From contig NZ_JACLZF010000001.1 in NCBI RefSeq assembly GCF_014243345.1, positions 558,001-622,000 of the forward strand: a DNA stretch of 64,000 bases, in the 5' to 3' direction. Positions 43,786 to 52,489 of this stretch are shown here, in pieces; within the stretch, counting starts at the first letter, position 1, and every line of letters starts with the position of its first letter. The translations under genes were made by a program, and so were the position numbers. A model generated the notes under the pieces. It searched no databases and was not told where the DNA came from. It saw only the letters and a program-made list of their open reading frames with translations. This DNA comes from Robiginitalea sp. SC105 (GTDB lineage Bacteria > Bacteroidota > Bacteroidia > Flavobacteriales > Flavobacteriaceae).

Positions 43786-43966
43786 AGGGGGCATATTAGA
43801 GTTTGTTCTGCCCCAAATATCACGGGTCTTATTCGGAATCCCGCATAAATCAGGTGAATCACGGAAAAATCAGGCGTAAGCGGACCGGATCGTATACGGG
43901 TTCGACAAACGCCCGGAATACTCGGTAAACAGGGCTCCTGGGGATTCCCGGCATGCGACGGGCGGC

Positions 43967-44137
43967 TCAGTCAAAGGCAAACCCGGTGGCTACCCGGTAT
44001 ACGAATGCGTAGAGGACTACCAGGTAACAGGCAAAACAGAACCAGAACAAGATCCGGTAAAGGTTGCGCAACACCCAGGATCCAATGGCCTGGAAGGCTT
44101 CCTGATAAAGTTCTCTCATAAGTATCAAGGTTTTCAT
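43967..44137 (-). CDS. Small membrane-type protein, second of two paralogues (DUF6747-like)
   Basis: A 56-residue protein, MKTLILMRELYQEAFQAIGS, then FWFCFACYLVVLYAFVYRV and ATGFAFD. It shares length, the central WFCFA motif and the C-terminus with the gene at 43615-43785, but the two have diverged in the N-terminal half, so the duplication is not recent. It lies 12 bases downstream of the OmpA family gene on the same strand and could be co-transcribed with it. Function unknown. Confidence 0.72.
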   Translation of the reverse strand: MKTLILMRELYQEAFQAIGSWVLRNLYRILFWFCFACYLVVLYAFVYRVATGFAFD

Positions 44138-44149
44138 GGCGGGTTGGTT

Positions 44150-46699
44150 TTACATGTCTACAATAATGAATTCGGACCTCCGGTTGAGCTGGTGCTGTTC
44201 GGCTGTGCAGCGTATGCTTCCGTCACAGCCGTTCAGCAGGCGGTCTTCGCCATATCCGGTAGCGCTCTGGATGCGCTCCGGGGCAATGCCTTTTTCGATC
44301 AGGTAGGCCCGGGTGGATTTGGCGCGGAGGTCGGAGAGGTAGCGGTTGTATGCACTGGCCCCCCGGGAGTCCGTATGGGACTCGATGGCGATCACCATGT
44401 CCGGGTATTCCTGCATGACGGATACCAGCTTGTCGAGCTCCGCGGCTGCATCCGGCCGGATGTCGTGCTTGTCAAAATTGAAATAAATGGCCTCTGTTTT
44501 GAGCTTTTTCACCCCATCCTCTACCACGATCCGTTCCTGGAGTTTGCGCATGGGCATTTCGAGGTCAACCTGTTCGTTGTCCCGGGTGGTCACTTCCTGC
44601 TGCATCTCGAAATACGCTTTCTTGTCTATTACCACCCGGTAACGGGTATTGCTGTCCAGGTCCTGGAAGACAAAACTTCCCTCCCGGTCGCTGACCACTT
44701 CTTTCAATTTCCGGTTGTTGGCGTCGAGCAGGGTCACCAGGGCCTCGGGGATGGCCTCCCCGCTCACCAGATCGGTGATCACCCCGGCAATTGCATTTTC
44801 GTTGGTTTCTTCCGGCAGCAGGCGCTGGAAAGAGTACAGGTCATCATCCCCTTTTCCGCCTAAGCGGTTGGAGGCGAAGAATCCCTTTTGAGTCTCCTCA
44901 TCGACGATATAGGAGAAGTCGTCTTTTTTGCTGTTGATCGGCTGGCCCAGGTTTTCCACCTCCAGGAAGCCTTCGGTCTCGTCAAATGCGACCTGGTAGA
45001 TGTCCAGACCCCCAAGGCCCAGATGCCCATTGGAGGAAAAGTAGAGTTTCCGGTTGTTGATATACGGGAATAGCTCCTTTTGGGGGGTGTTGATCTCAGG
45101 GCCCAGGTTCCTGGGCTGGGAAAATGTCCCGTCCCCGAGTACGTCCACTACGAAAATGTCTGTTTCACCAATGGTGCCGGGCATGTCGGAAACAAAGTAC
45201 AACTGTTTGCCATCCGGGCTCAGGGCCGGGTGCCCGGTGGAGTAATCCTCCCCGTTGAAAGGCAGTTCCTCGGCCTCGGACCACTCGTCCCCCACCTTGC
45301 GGGAACGGTAGAGTTTCAGGTGGTTCACCCCGTTCTTATCCCGGCGCAATTTTTTTCCATAGTTGTTCCGCGTAAAATATACCGTTTGGTTGTCGGGGGA
45401 GAAAGTCACCCCGGCCTCGTGGTATTTGGTGTTGAGCTTTTTTGAGAATTTCACCGCGTGTTGCAGGTTGTCGGCTTCGGCGTTCAATCGGGCCACATAG
45501 AGGTCCAGATAGGGCTGGTCATTCCACTTATACCTTCTGGTATGAAAAAAGGCTGAATCCACAGACGAAGCAAAGACGATGGCGTCCTCCCCATAGAACA
45601 TGGGACCGAATTCCGAATACTTTGTGTTCACATCCAGGTTCCGGACGGCGAATGCATCCTCCCGGTTCAGGATATTGTCCAGTACGGTTTCGCGAAGCAG
45701 GCGGTCCTCCCGGATGCCGGCCGACATCCCGGCCGCTTCTGTTTTCTCGTCGTAGAGCCGCATGATCCGGCGGGCCCGGCCGTATTTGCCGTTTCCTTTC
45801 AGCGAATGGGCGTATTTGAACAGGTTGGCGGCGCTCATCTGGTCTTCGTACCGGTCGTACAGGATGCCATACCAGTGGTAGGCGCGCTCCATATTGGTGT
45901 TGAAATAATGGGAATCCGCAGCCTTGCGGATGATCTCGAAGGAATATGCGGAGGCGCCCTTTGACAGGATTTCTTCATAGAGCCGTGCAGCTTCCGCATA
46001 CCACATAATTTGAAAGTACCGGTCCGCCTTCTGCAACAGCATGGAGTGTACCTTCGGCGGATCTGCCTCCTGGGTCCCGGAGGGGCCGGACTGAGCCGCT
46101 GTAATGGATGCCGGTACAACGGTGCCGCTTGCCGGTTCGGCAGGGCTGCCTGTATCCTTCCCTACCGGACCGGATAAGAGGCCATGGGCCGTATTGGCTT
46201 CGGACCCGGCCGCTGCGAATGGGGCAATGACCCCGTTGATTAGGATCCAAAGGTCCCCGCTATAGGCGCCCTCAAACCTGGTAGTGGCGGCGCTCAGGGC
46301 ATCTTCCGGGTCTGTAAAATGGCCCGCGTAAACGTAATTCAGTTGGTTTTCCGGGTTGACAAAGCTTCCAGCCGCGAGACCTTTACGGTTGAGCTTGCGA
46401 ATAGAACGTTTGAGGTTTTTCCCTTCCTTGAACACCCCGACTATGAGATAAAAGCCATTTCCGGTGGGTGCCGGTTGGTCGAATCGCCTGACCGGGATGC
46501 CCCCGGTCCGGGCACGCTCCCGGAACGATGCTTCATCAAAGGCAGCTACGATTCCCCGGGCATTTCCCTGCCCGGTTATGCCGGTCCCGGAATTGCGGTT
46601 TACCGCAAGGAGGTCCGCTTGTGGGGATCCCTGTGCGGCAAGCCCTGCAGCAAGCAGGAGGCTGTATACCAGGAACCGGATTTTTAGACGGGTATTCAT
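44150..46699 (-). CDS. PorE-like OmpA family protein with SPOR-like, TPR, PD40 and CRD regions
   Basis: An 849-residue exported protein (signal ending near LAAGLAAQ). Domain order: SPOR-like module at about 80-160 (FYLIVGVFKEGKNL... LNYVYAGHFTDPEDA), a helical TPR-like region (about 220-340), PD40/WD40-type beta-propeller repeats (SPDNQTVYFTRNNYG, SPDGKQLYFVSDMPG, NNRKLYFSSNGHLGLGGLDI), a carboxypeptidase-regulatory-like domain (AIAGVITDLVSGEAIPEALV), and a C-terminal OmpA domain (AIESHTDSRGASAYNRYLSD) that binds peptidoglycan. TPR-PD40-CRD-OmpA is the PorE plan linked to the T9SS. The added N-terminal SPOR-like module resembles those of the PorP-SPOR fusion at 19786-21936. Confidence 0.85.
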   Translation of the reverse strand: MNTRLKIRFLVYSLLLAAGLAAQGSPQADLLAVNRNSGTGITGQGNARGIVAAFDEASFRERARTGGIPVRRFDQPAPTGNGFYLIVGVFKEGKNLKRSIRKLNRKGLAAGSFVNPENQLNYVYAGHFTDPEDALSAATTRFEGAYSGDLWILINGVIAPFAAAGSEANTAHGLLSGPVGKDTGSPAEPASGTVVPASITAAQSGPSGTQEADPPKVHSMLLQKADRYFQIMWYAEAARLYEEILSKGASAYSFEIIRKAADSHYFNTNMERAYHWYGILYDRYEDQMSAANLFKYAHSLKGNGKYGRARRIMRLYDEKTEAAGMSAGIREDRLLRETVLDNILNREDAFAVRNLDVNTKYSEFGPMFYGEDAIVFASSVDSAFFHTRRYKWNDQPYLDLYVARLNAEADNLQHAVKFSKKLNTKYHEAGVTFSPDNQTVYFTRNNYGKKLRRDKNGVNHLKLYRSRKVGDEWSEAEELPFNGEDYSTGHPALSPDGKQLYFVSDMPGTIGETDIFVVDVLGDGTFSQPRNLGPEINTPQKELFPYINNRKLYFSSNGHLGLGGLDIYQVAFDETEGFLEVENLGQPINSKKDDFSYIVDEETQKGFFASNRLGGKGDDDLYSFQRLLPEETNENAIAGVITDLVSGEAIPEALVTLLDANNRKLKEVVSDREGSFVFQDLDSNTRYRVVIDKKAYFEMQQEVTTRDNEQVDLEMPMRKLQERIVVEDGVKKLKTEAIYFNFDKHDIRPDAAAELDKLVSVMQEYPDMVIAIESHTDSRGASAYNRYLSDLRAKSTRAYLIEKGIAPERIQSATGYGEDRLLNGCDGSIRCTAEQHQLNRRSEFIIVDM

Positions 46700-46920
46700 T
46701 TGGTCGGGTCTTGGAGCCGGCGGGAACGAAATCCTGCCAGTCCATGTATATGCCCCGAAAATAGGGCATGCCCGGGCCTGGGATAACTTTTTGTTGTGAA
46801 TCCGGTCAAAACTGTCGTGAACGCCCTTTTACTGTGGTCCTGAGGGGATTATATCCTGCTGAAATTCAGGGTTCGCGGGGGTTCCGCGGAGCTTTAAGTC
46901 CCGGGGAAAGGGCAAAAAAA

Positions 46921-46940
46921 AGGCACCCGTATGGGTGCCT
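46921..46940. terminator. Hairpin terminator after tatA
   Basis: AGGCACCC-GTAT-GGGTGCCT preceded by an A-run. On the minus strand that run becomes the U-tract after the hairpin, fitting termination of tatA. Confidence 0.8.
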
Positions 46941-46964
46941 GAGTATTTTGTATGAAAGGGGTTT

Positions 46965-47147
46965 TTAGTCCTTCTTTTCGTCGAGTTTGTCGTCCTCCTT
47001 GGAGGCATCCTTGAACTCTTTGATCCCGCTGCCCAATCCGCGCATCAGTTCGGGGATCTTCTTTCCTCCGAACAGCAACAACACCACCAAAACGACGATG
47101 GCGATCTGCCAGGGGCCAATTGCTAAGATAATTTGAAGTGCATTCAT
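46965..47147 (-). CDS. tatA: Sec-independent translocase TatA/E family subunit
   Basis: A 60-residue protein with one membrane helix ([20 protein letters not shown]), the FGGKKIPEL hinge, and an amphipathic helix ([17 protein letters not shown]), all hallmarks of TatA/TatE. It forms the pore of the twin-arginine pathway that exports folded proteins. No tatC is in the window. On its strand TACCTTTA (47176-47169) gives a near-consensus -7 element. It is divergent from the M23 peptidase gene. Confidence 0.93.
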   Translation of the reverse strand: MNALQIILAIGPWQIAIVVLVVLLLFGGKKIPELMRGLGSGIKEFKDASKEDDKLDEKKD

Positions 47148-47256
47148 GGCGACTTAATTTTAGGAATGTAAAGGTAGTGAAAAAACAGTTTCCCACCCGG
47201 ATTATTGTATGAGAAGCCGTATTTTAGGCAAATCGTTATTAATTGATTGCCGCGAA

Positions 47257-48126
47257 ATGGCGAAGAAAGACAAACGAAGGAAGGAAATCAAGCGGAAGCT
47301 GTTGCATAAGTACCGGCTTGTTATTCTGAACGAAAGCACTTTTGAGGAAAAAATATCCTTTAAACTAAGCCGGCTCAATGTCTTTGTATCGGGTTCCCTG
47401 GCCGCCATCGGGCTGATAGCGTTCACGACCTTGCTGATCGCATTTACGCCCCTGAGGGAGTACATTCCCGGATATTCTTCCACGGCCCTGAAAAGACAGG
47501 CCACGGAGCTCACCTATACCACGGATTCCCTGGTGACTGTCTTAAATTATACCAATCGTTATTTGGACAATATCCGCAAAGTCCTCCGGGGGGATATTGA
47601 AAACAACCAGATGAATCGCGATTCGGTTTTTGAGCCCTTCAAATTAGACCCGGCCCAGGTGGACCTGAGTCCGATCCGGGAGGACAGCGTGCTCCGGGCT
47701 CAGGTAGCTCTCGAGGACAAATACAACCTGTTTGAGCGCCCGAGCGCCGACGGCAGCATCCTGTTGTTCGCCCCCCTTACAGGCACAGTAAGCCAAGGGT
47801 ATGACACGAAGCACCAGCATTATGCCGTGGATGTGGTCGCCCCAAGGGATACGCCGGTCAAGGCGGTTGCGAACGGCACGGTGATTTTTTCCGAATGGAC
47901 GGCCGCTACCGGGTATGTCATCATCATCGAACACAAAGATGGCTTGCTGTCGGCCTACAAGCACAACGGTTCCCTGGCCAAGGAACAAGGGGCTGTGGTC
48001 CGGGCCGGGGAGGTGATCGCTTCAGTGGGCAATACGGGGGAACTGACCACCGGGCCGCACCTGCATTTCGAACTCTGGAAAAACGGCAACCCGATCAACC
48101 CGCTGAATTATATCGATTTCAATTAA
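47257..48126 (+). CDS. M23 family metallopeptidase
   Basis: A 289-residue membrane-anchored LytM/M23 protein. A basic cytoplasmic tail (MAKKDKRRKEIKRKLLHKYR) precedes one membrane helix (about residues 53-73), a coiled-coil-like periplasmic stretch, and a C-terminal peptidase domain. Metal ligands are seen in HYAVDVVAPRDTPV (the HxxxD pair) and GPHLHFELWKNG (HLH). Most zinc-site residues are present, so it may cleave peptidoglycan cross-links. The frame opens 16 codons earlier, but the ATG at 47257 fits better with the basic tail. It ends 4 bases before the GH3 gene. Confidence 0.9.
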   Translation: MAKKDKRRKEIKRKLLHKYRLVILNESTFEEKISFKLSRLNVFVSGSLAAIGLIAFTTLLIAFTPLREYIPGYSSTALKRQATELTYTTDSLVTVLNYTNRYLDNIRKVLRGDIENNQMNRDSVFEPFKLDPAQVDLSPIREDSVLRAQVALEDKYNLFERPSADGSILLFAPLTGTVSQGYDTKHQHYAVDVVAPRDTPVKAVANGTVIFSEWTAATGYVIIIEHKDGLLSAYKHNGSLAKEQGAVVRAGEVIASVGNTGELTTGPHLHFELWKNGNPINPLNYIDFN

Positions 48127-48130
48127 TCCT

Positions 48131-49627
48131 ATGTCCCTAAAGGCCCTGGCAGCCAGGATATTCGCTGCAATCGTACACTACAGGTCCCGACGCTGGATCC
48201 GCAACCCACAGGCAGCCCAACTGAAGGTCTTCCGGGAATTGCTCCGGCAGGGACGCAAGACCCGTTTCGGCAGGGAGCACGGCTTTGAAAGCGTACATAC
48301 GTATGAAGATTTCGCCTCCCGGGTGCCCATCCGGGACTACGAGGAGCTGAAACCCTGGGTACAGGCAATCCTGGAGGGTGAAGAAGATGTGCTCTGGCCA
48401 GGAAAACCCCAGTATTTCGCAAAAACCTCCGGGACTACATCCGGCGCCAAATACATCCCGATCACCCGGCTGTCCATAGCCGAACAGGTAAAGGCATCCC
48501 GGAATGCCATCCTGAACTATATCCACCGCACCGGCCGGGCGTCTTTTGTGAACGGAAAAATGATCTTCCTGCAAGGCAGCCCGGAACTCCACGAAAAAAA
48601 CGGGATAAAAATCGGCCGGCTGTCCGGGATCTCCGCCCATTTTGTGCCGGGTTACCTGCAGAAAAACCGGCTGCCCAGCTGGGAGACGAACTGCATCGAA
48701 GACTGGGAAACCAAGGTAGACCGCATCGTGGATGAAACGGTGGGGGAGAATATGACGGTTATTGCCGGCATCCCCTCCTGGGTACAGATGTATTTTGAAA
48801 AGTTGCGGGAACGCACCGGCAATGAAATCGGGGAACTCTTTCCGCAACTGGAACTCTTTATTTACGGGGGCGTCAATTTCGAACCCTACCGGGGCCGTTT
48901 TGAACACCTGATCGGCCGCCGGGTCAGCAGCATTGAACTTTTTCCGGCCAGCGAGGGGTTTTTTGCCTACCAGGATACGGATTCGGGAAAGGGCTTGCTC
49001 CTGTTGCTGGATGCCGGGATTTTCTATGAATTTGTGAAGGCTGAGGAGTTCTTTGAACCCGGGGCCCGCCGATATACGATCGGGGAGGTCGAGAAGGGCG
49101 TGAACTATGTGATGGTCCTCTCCACAAACGCCGGCCTGTGGGGATATAACCTTGGGGATACCGTTCAGTTTATTTCCCTGGACCCCTACCGGGTCATCGT
49201 TTCCGGCCGGATCAAGCACTTTATTTCGGCCTTTGGGGAACACGTGATTGCCAAGGAGGTGGAATACGCCATGGAACAGGCCCTGGAGGGCACCGGTGCC
49301 CGCGTCGCCGAATTTACTGTGGCCCCCGTGATCGAGCCGGAGGGGGAGGAACTTCCCTACCATGAATGGCTCATCGAATTCGAAAAGGAACCCGCAGACA
49401 TGGAGGCGTTTATCGCATCCCTGGATACCCGACTTCAGGAACAGAACAGCTATTACTACGACCTGATTTCAGGCAACATCCTGCAGCGGCTCAAAATCAC
49501 CCGGATTGCCCGGGACGGTTTCCGCGACTATATGAAGTCCGTGGGCAAGCTGGGAGGGCAGAACAAGGTACAGCGCCTGGCGAATGACCGCAAGCTTGCA
49601 GACGGCCTCTACGCGTTCAGGAAATAG
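48131..49627 (+). CDS. GH3 family acyl-adenylating protein
   Basis: A 498-residue protein of the GH3 auxin-responsive family. In plants GH3 enzymes join amino acids to jasmonate or auxin through an acyl-adenylate; bacterial members are common in Bacteroidota and have no settled role. ATP-binding motifs are visible: FAKTSGTTSGAKYIPIT (motif A type) near residues 97-113, a later YNLGDTVQF, and GRIKHFISAFGEHVI near the C-terminal domain. No signal peptide. It follows the M23 peptidase by 4 bases, so a link to envelope chemistry is possible but unproven. Confidence 0.88.
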   Translation: MSLKALAARIFAAIVHYRSRRWIRNPQAAQLKVFRELLRQGRKTRFGREHGFESVHTYEDFASRVPIRDYEELKPWVQAILEGEEDVLWPGKPQYFAKTSGTTSGAKYIPITRLSIAEQVKASRNAILNYIHRTGRASFVNGKMIFLQGSPELHEKNGIKIGRLSGISAHFVPGYLQKNRLPSWETNCIEDWETKVDRIVDETVGENMTVIAGIPSWVQMYFEKLRERTGNEIGELFPQLELFIYGGVNFEPYRGRFEHLIGRRVSSIELFPASEGFFAYQDTDSGKGLLLLLDAGIFYEFVKAEEFFEPGARRYTIGEVEKGVNYVMVLSTNAGLWGYNLGDTVQFISLDPYRVIVSGRIKHFISAFGEHVIAKEVEYAMEQALEGTGARVAEFTVAPVIEPEGEELPYHEWLIEFEKEPADMEAFIASLDTRLQEQNSYYYDLISGNILQRLKITRIARDGFRDYMKSVGKLGGQNKVQRLANDRKLADGLYAFRK

Positions 49628-49765
49628 CTTCCGTCCGCAGGGGTCGCCCAATGCGTACACGCCCGCCCGAGGCGGCTAACCCAGGGTGCGCTGCGAATTT
49701 TACCCTAACATGCTAACGACAGCCCTTTCCCGTCCCCCTGTCAATGGGCGAAACCCCCCAAATCC

Positions 49766-49797
49766 TTGACGGTGTACAAAAATTAAACGTAAATTTG
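49766..49797 (+). promoter_or_regulatory. Flavobacterial-type promoter ahead of the DUF6909-polysaccharide cluster
   Basis: TTG (49766-49768), 21 bases, then TAAATTTG (49790-49797): full match to TTG-N19..21-TAnnTTTG, 17 bases before the ATG at 49815. Because the genes downstream are tightly packed up to 60.3 kb, this may be the main promoter of the whole cluster. Confidence 0.65.
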
Positions 49798-49814
49798 CCG
49801 CAGGATCACTACCT

Positions 49815-51482
49815 ATGGAGACAACCCGTGCCCAGGAATCCACAAACGCCATCGAGCGCATGTACATTACCATGCGGCACCTGTTCAACCGGGGCTTTTA
49901 CAAGCCCATGGGCGTTTCAGGGGAAACCCTGCGAAATGCGCTCCTGCAGCTGCGGCCCGAGATCTACGGTTCCATAGGGGAAGACAAGGCAGAGCTAGAA
50001 GGGCTCACCTATGTGCTGGAACGCCTGCCCGAGGGCATCGAGCAGTGCCGGTTCATCAACCTGACCTCGGATGAGGGGTACGGCAGATCCCACTTCAAGC
50101 CGATCATCCCGCCCAAAAGGCGCAGGAATTGCTACCGCATCGATTCCGAGCAGATGAACATCGAGATCACCCGGGGCCGCTCGGATATATACGATATCCT
50201 GACCCACCTGACCTTCCTGTTCGTGGAATCCGACAAGATTGGCCGGCGGGTCCTCATCGACGAGGGCAAGAAGACCATCCGGGACTGGCAGAAGCTCGAA
50301 AGGGCGATTTCCAAAGAAAAATTATCCCAGGCCGACCGGGAGACCGCCCTCATCCACACGGCGAATATCCTGGGACGCTCGTTTACCGACGTGGCTGCCC
50401 TGTATGACAAGCTGGCCACCAAAAAGAATCCGTCCCGCTTCCTGCAGATCATCTACTGGATGGGCAAGCTCGCCATTGAGGAACGCACCACGGGTGAAAA
50501 GCGGACCATCACCTTCAGCACCCTGTTGCGCGAACGCCTTGGCCACCATATACACGGGGAGCGCTGGGCGAACAATATCAAGAGCGTCCTGCAGCGGGAG
50601 CAGCTGCTCCAGCGCCCGCTGCACATCATCAGCAGCAACATGCACAGCGTGCTGAATTCCCTCTTTGCCCGTAAGGCCCTGGCAAAAACGCTCCCGGGGA
50701 AAACCGACCTGGAGATCTACGAGGCCCTGAGCGACACGGGAAGCCGGAAGCTCCGGGAACTGGTGACCTCCCGGGCCCTGAAAAACGGTATGATACAGAT
50801 CGATGACCTCTCCGGCACCAACATCGACGTGCAGCTCTTCGACACGGCCCGCCTGGGACCCGACGCCTGCTGTTATGAACCGGCGGCCAAAAACGACGCC
50901 GATAAACCGGTCATCCTGGTCATGGACTACGCTTTCGGGGAGCAGGCCTTCGAGACCATAGACGAACTGCTGAAACCCTATGCCACAAAAGGGGACCTGC
51001 ACTATATGCCCGTTGCCTCGATTTCCATTATGGGCAAGGCGGGCATCCTGGATGGGGACAAGGGCGACCTGATGATCCCATCTGCCCACATCTTCGAGGG
51101 CACCGCCGATAATTACCCCTTCTACAACGAATTGAGCAAAGAAGATTTTGAGGGGAACGGGCTCAAAGTCTATGAAGGCACCATGGTCACGGTCCTGGGC
51201 ACTTCCCTGCAGAACAAGGACATCCTCAGTTTTTTCCACGACTCCACCTGGAATGTCATCGGGCTGGAAATGGAGGGGGTCCATTACCAGAAAGCGATCC
51301 AATCCGCCTCCCGAATACGTAAAAGCATACGGGAGGATGTCAAGGTACGCTATGCCTATTACGCCTCGGACAACCCGCTGAAGACCGGGCATACCCTGGC
51401 ATCCGGCGGCCTGGGCACCACAGGCGTCAAGCCGACCTACCTGATTACCGACAAAATATTGAAACAAATTTTTAATTCATAA
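49815..51482 (+). CDS. DUF6909-like protein with nucleoside phosphorylase-like C-terminus
   Basis: A 555-residue cytoplasmic-type protein found, from memory, across Flavobacteriia (DUF6909). The N-terminal half is mainly helical and basic (IPPKRRRNCYRIDSEQMN, NNIKSVLQREQLLQRPL). The C-terminal third reads like a nucleoside phosphorylase/nucleosidase core: VILVMDYAFGEQAFETID, MPVASISIMGKAGIL, VTVLGTSLQNKDI and GLEMEGVHYQKAI, where the MEMEG-type motif matches the ribose-binding MExE of that superfamily. A nucleotide-cleaving or binding role is inference. It ends 3 bases before the Wzz-like gene. Confidence 0.75.
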   Translation: METTRAQESTNAIERMYITMRHLFNRGFYKPMGVSGETLRNALLQLRPEIYGSIGEDKAELEGLTYVLERLPEGIEQCRFINLTSDEGYGRSHFKPIIPPKRRRNCYRIDSEQMNIEITRGRSDIYDILTHLTFLFVESDKIGRRVLIDEGKKTIRDWQKLERAISKEKLSQADRETALIHTANILGRSFTDVAALYDKLATKKNPSRFLQIIYWMGKLAIEERTTGEKRTITFSTLLRERLGHHIHGERWANNIKSVLQREQLLQRPLHIISSNMHSVLNSLFARKALAKTLPGKTDLEIYEALSDTGSRKLRELVTSRALKNGMIQIDDLSGTNIDVQLFDTARLGPDACCYEPAAKNDADKPVILVMDYAFGEQAFETIDELLKPYATKGDLHYMPVASISIMGKAGILDGDKGDLMIPSAHIFEGTADNYPFYNELSKEDFEGNGLKVYEGTMVTVLGTSLQNKDILSFFHDSTWNVIGLEMEGVHYQKAIQSASRIRKSIREDVKVRYAYYASDNPLKTGHTLASGGLGTTGVKPTYLITDKILKQIFNS

Positions 51483-51485
51483 GCG

Positions 51486-52478
51486 ATGAGTGAGCAGCAA
51501 GGAAACCAATCCACTTCGGATGAAATAGACCTGGGACAGTTATTCAGGCTGGTCGGCAAGGGGTTTGACAGCCTTTTCCGGGGGATACTGAGAATTTTCC
51601 TGTACTTCAAGCGCAACTTCTATTGGCTGGCAGGACTGCTAATAGTTGGTGTGGTCCTCGGGTTGGTGCTTCGGCTGGCCCTGGTGCAGAAACAAAAACT
51701 GGACGTGATCGTAACGCCCAATATGAATAGTAAAGAGTACCTGCAAGATGTCGTGGATGAATTGCAGTCCATAATCAAATCGAAGGACACCGCTGCTCTA
51801 GCGACTTTGGGGATGGATATTACAAAAATAGAGGGCTTTGAAATCGAATTAATTCCGCTTCGGAATCGGGTAGATGAGAATAATCCGGCCGAAATGGAAT
51901 TTTTGGAATCATTAAAGGAGTTTGAAAACTCAGAGGCGATTGCCGACATTATCCGATCCGAATTGCAGGAACGTACCACCCGGGATCACCGGATCACCTT
52001 TTATTTTAAGGATGCACGCATTGGCGCTGAGTACAGTGAGAAAATACTTAATTATATCAACTCAAACAATTATTATTCGGAGCTTAACAACACCTACAGG
52101 AAAAACGCTGAAATCCGGATGCGAAAAAACGACTCACTGATTCGGCAGATTGATCTGCTTGTCGAACGATATAGTGAGAAAATGTCGCGGGAGCAACAGG
52201 GTAGTGAGGGCAGGCTTATTCTGGATACTGAGCAGGCCCTGGATGTGCCTTCTCTCCTAACGCTTAAAAATCGGCTGGAACAGGAAAACGAAAACAAGCG
52301 TTTGGAATTAGTTATCCGGCAAGATCCTATTAAGGTTATCAATTTTGGGAAAGCACACGTGATCCAGAAGCCTTTTTACGGCAAAAATATTGTGTTGGCC
52401 CCTGTCGTCCTGGTTGGAGGCTTCCTGCTTATTTCGCTATTAGGTTTCCTCAACCGTAAGGCATCGGAACTCAAGTAA
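51486..52478 (+). CDS. Wzz-like chain-length determinant / polysaccharide copolymerase
   Basis: A 330-residue inner-membrane protein with one helix at about 40-63 (FYWLAGLLIVGVVLGLVLRL), a large periplasmic domain with coiled coil, and a second helix near the end (VLAPVVLVGGFLLISLLGFL). This two-helix plan fits Wzz/PCP proteins that set the length of O-antigen or capsule chains, though sequence motifs are weak and the tyrosine-kinase domain of PCP-2a is absent. Context supports it: dTDP-rhamnose genes follow 11 bases later. Confidence 0.7.
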   Translation: MSEQQGNQSTSDEIDLGQLFRLVGKGFDSLFRGILRIFLYFKRNFYWLAGLLIVGVVLGLVLRLALVQKQKLDVIVTPNMNSKEYLQDVVDELQSIIKSKDTAALATLGMDITKIEGFEIELIPLRNRVDENNPAEMEFLESLKEFENSEAIADIIRSELQERTTRDHRITFYFKDARIGAEYSEKILNYINSNNYYSELNNTYRKNAEIRMRKNDSLIRQIDLLVERYSEKMSREQQGSEGRLILDTEQALDVPSLLTLKNRLEQENENKRLELVIRQDPIKVINFGKAHVIQKPFYGKNIVLAPVVLVGGFLLISLLGFLNRKASELK

Positions 52479-52489
52479 GCCCCACGAAA

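Noticed and set aside
48137-49363. 408-codon minus-strand frame opposite the GH3 gene
   Set aside because: Antisense shadow; no motif, and the GH3 frame is complete.
50322-51467. 381-codon minus-strand frame opposite the DUF6909-like gene
   Set aside because: Antisense shadow with low-complexity translation.
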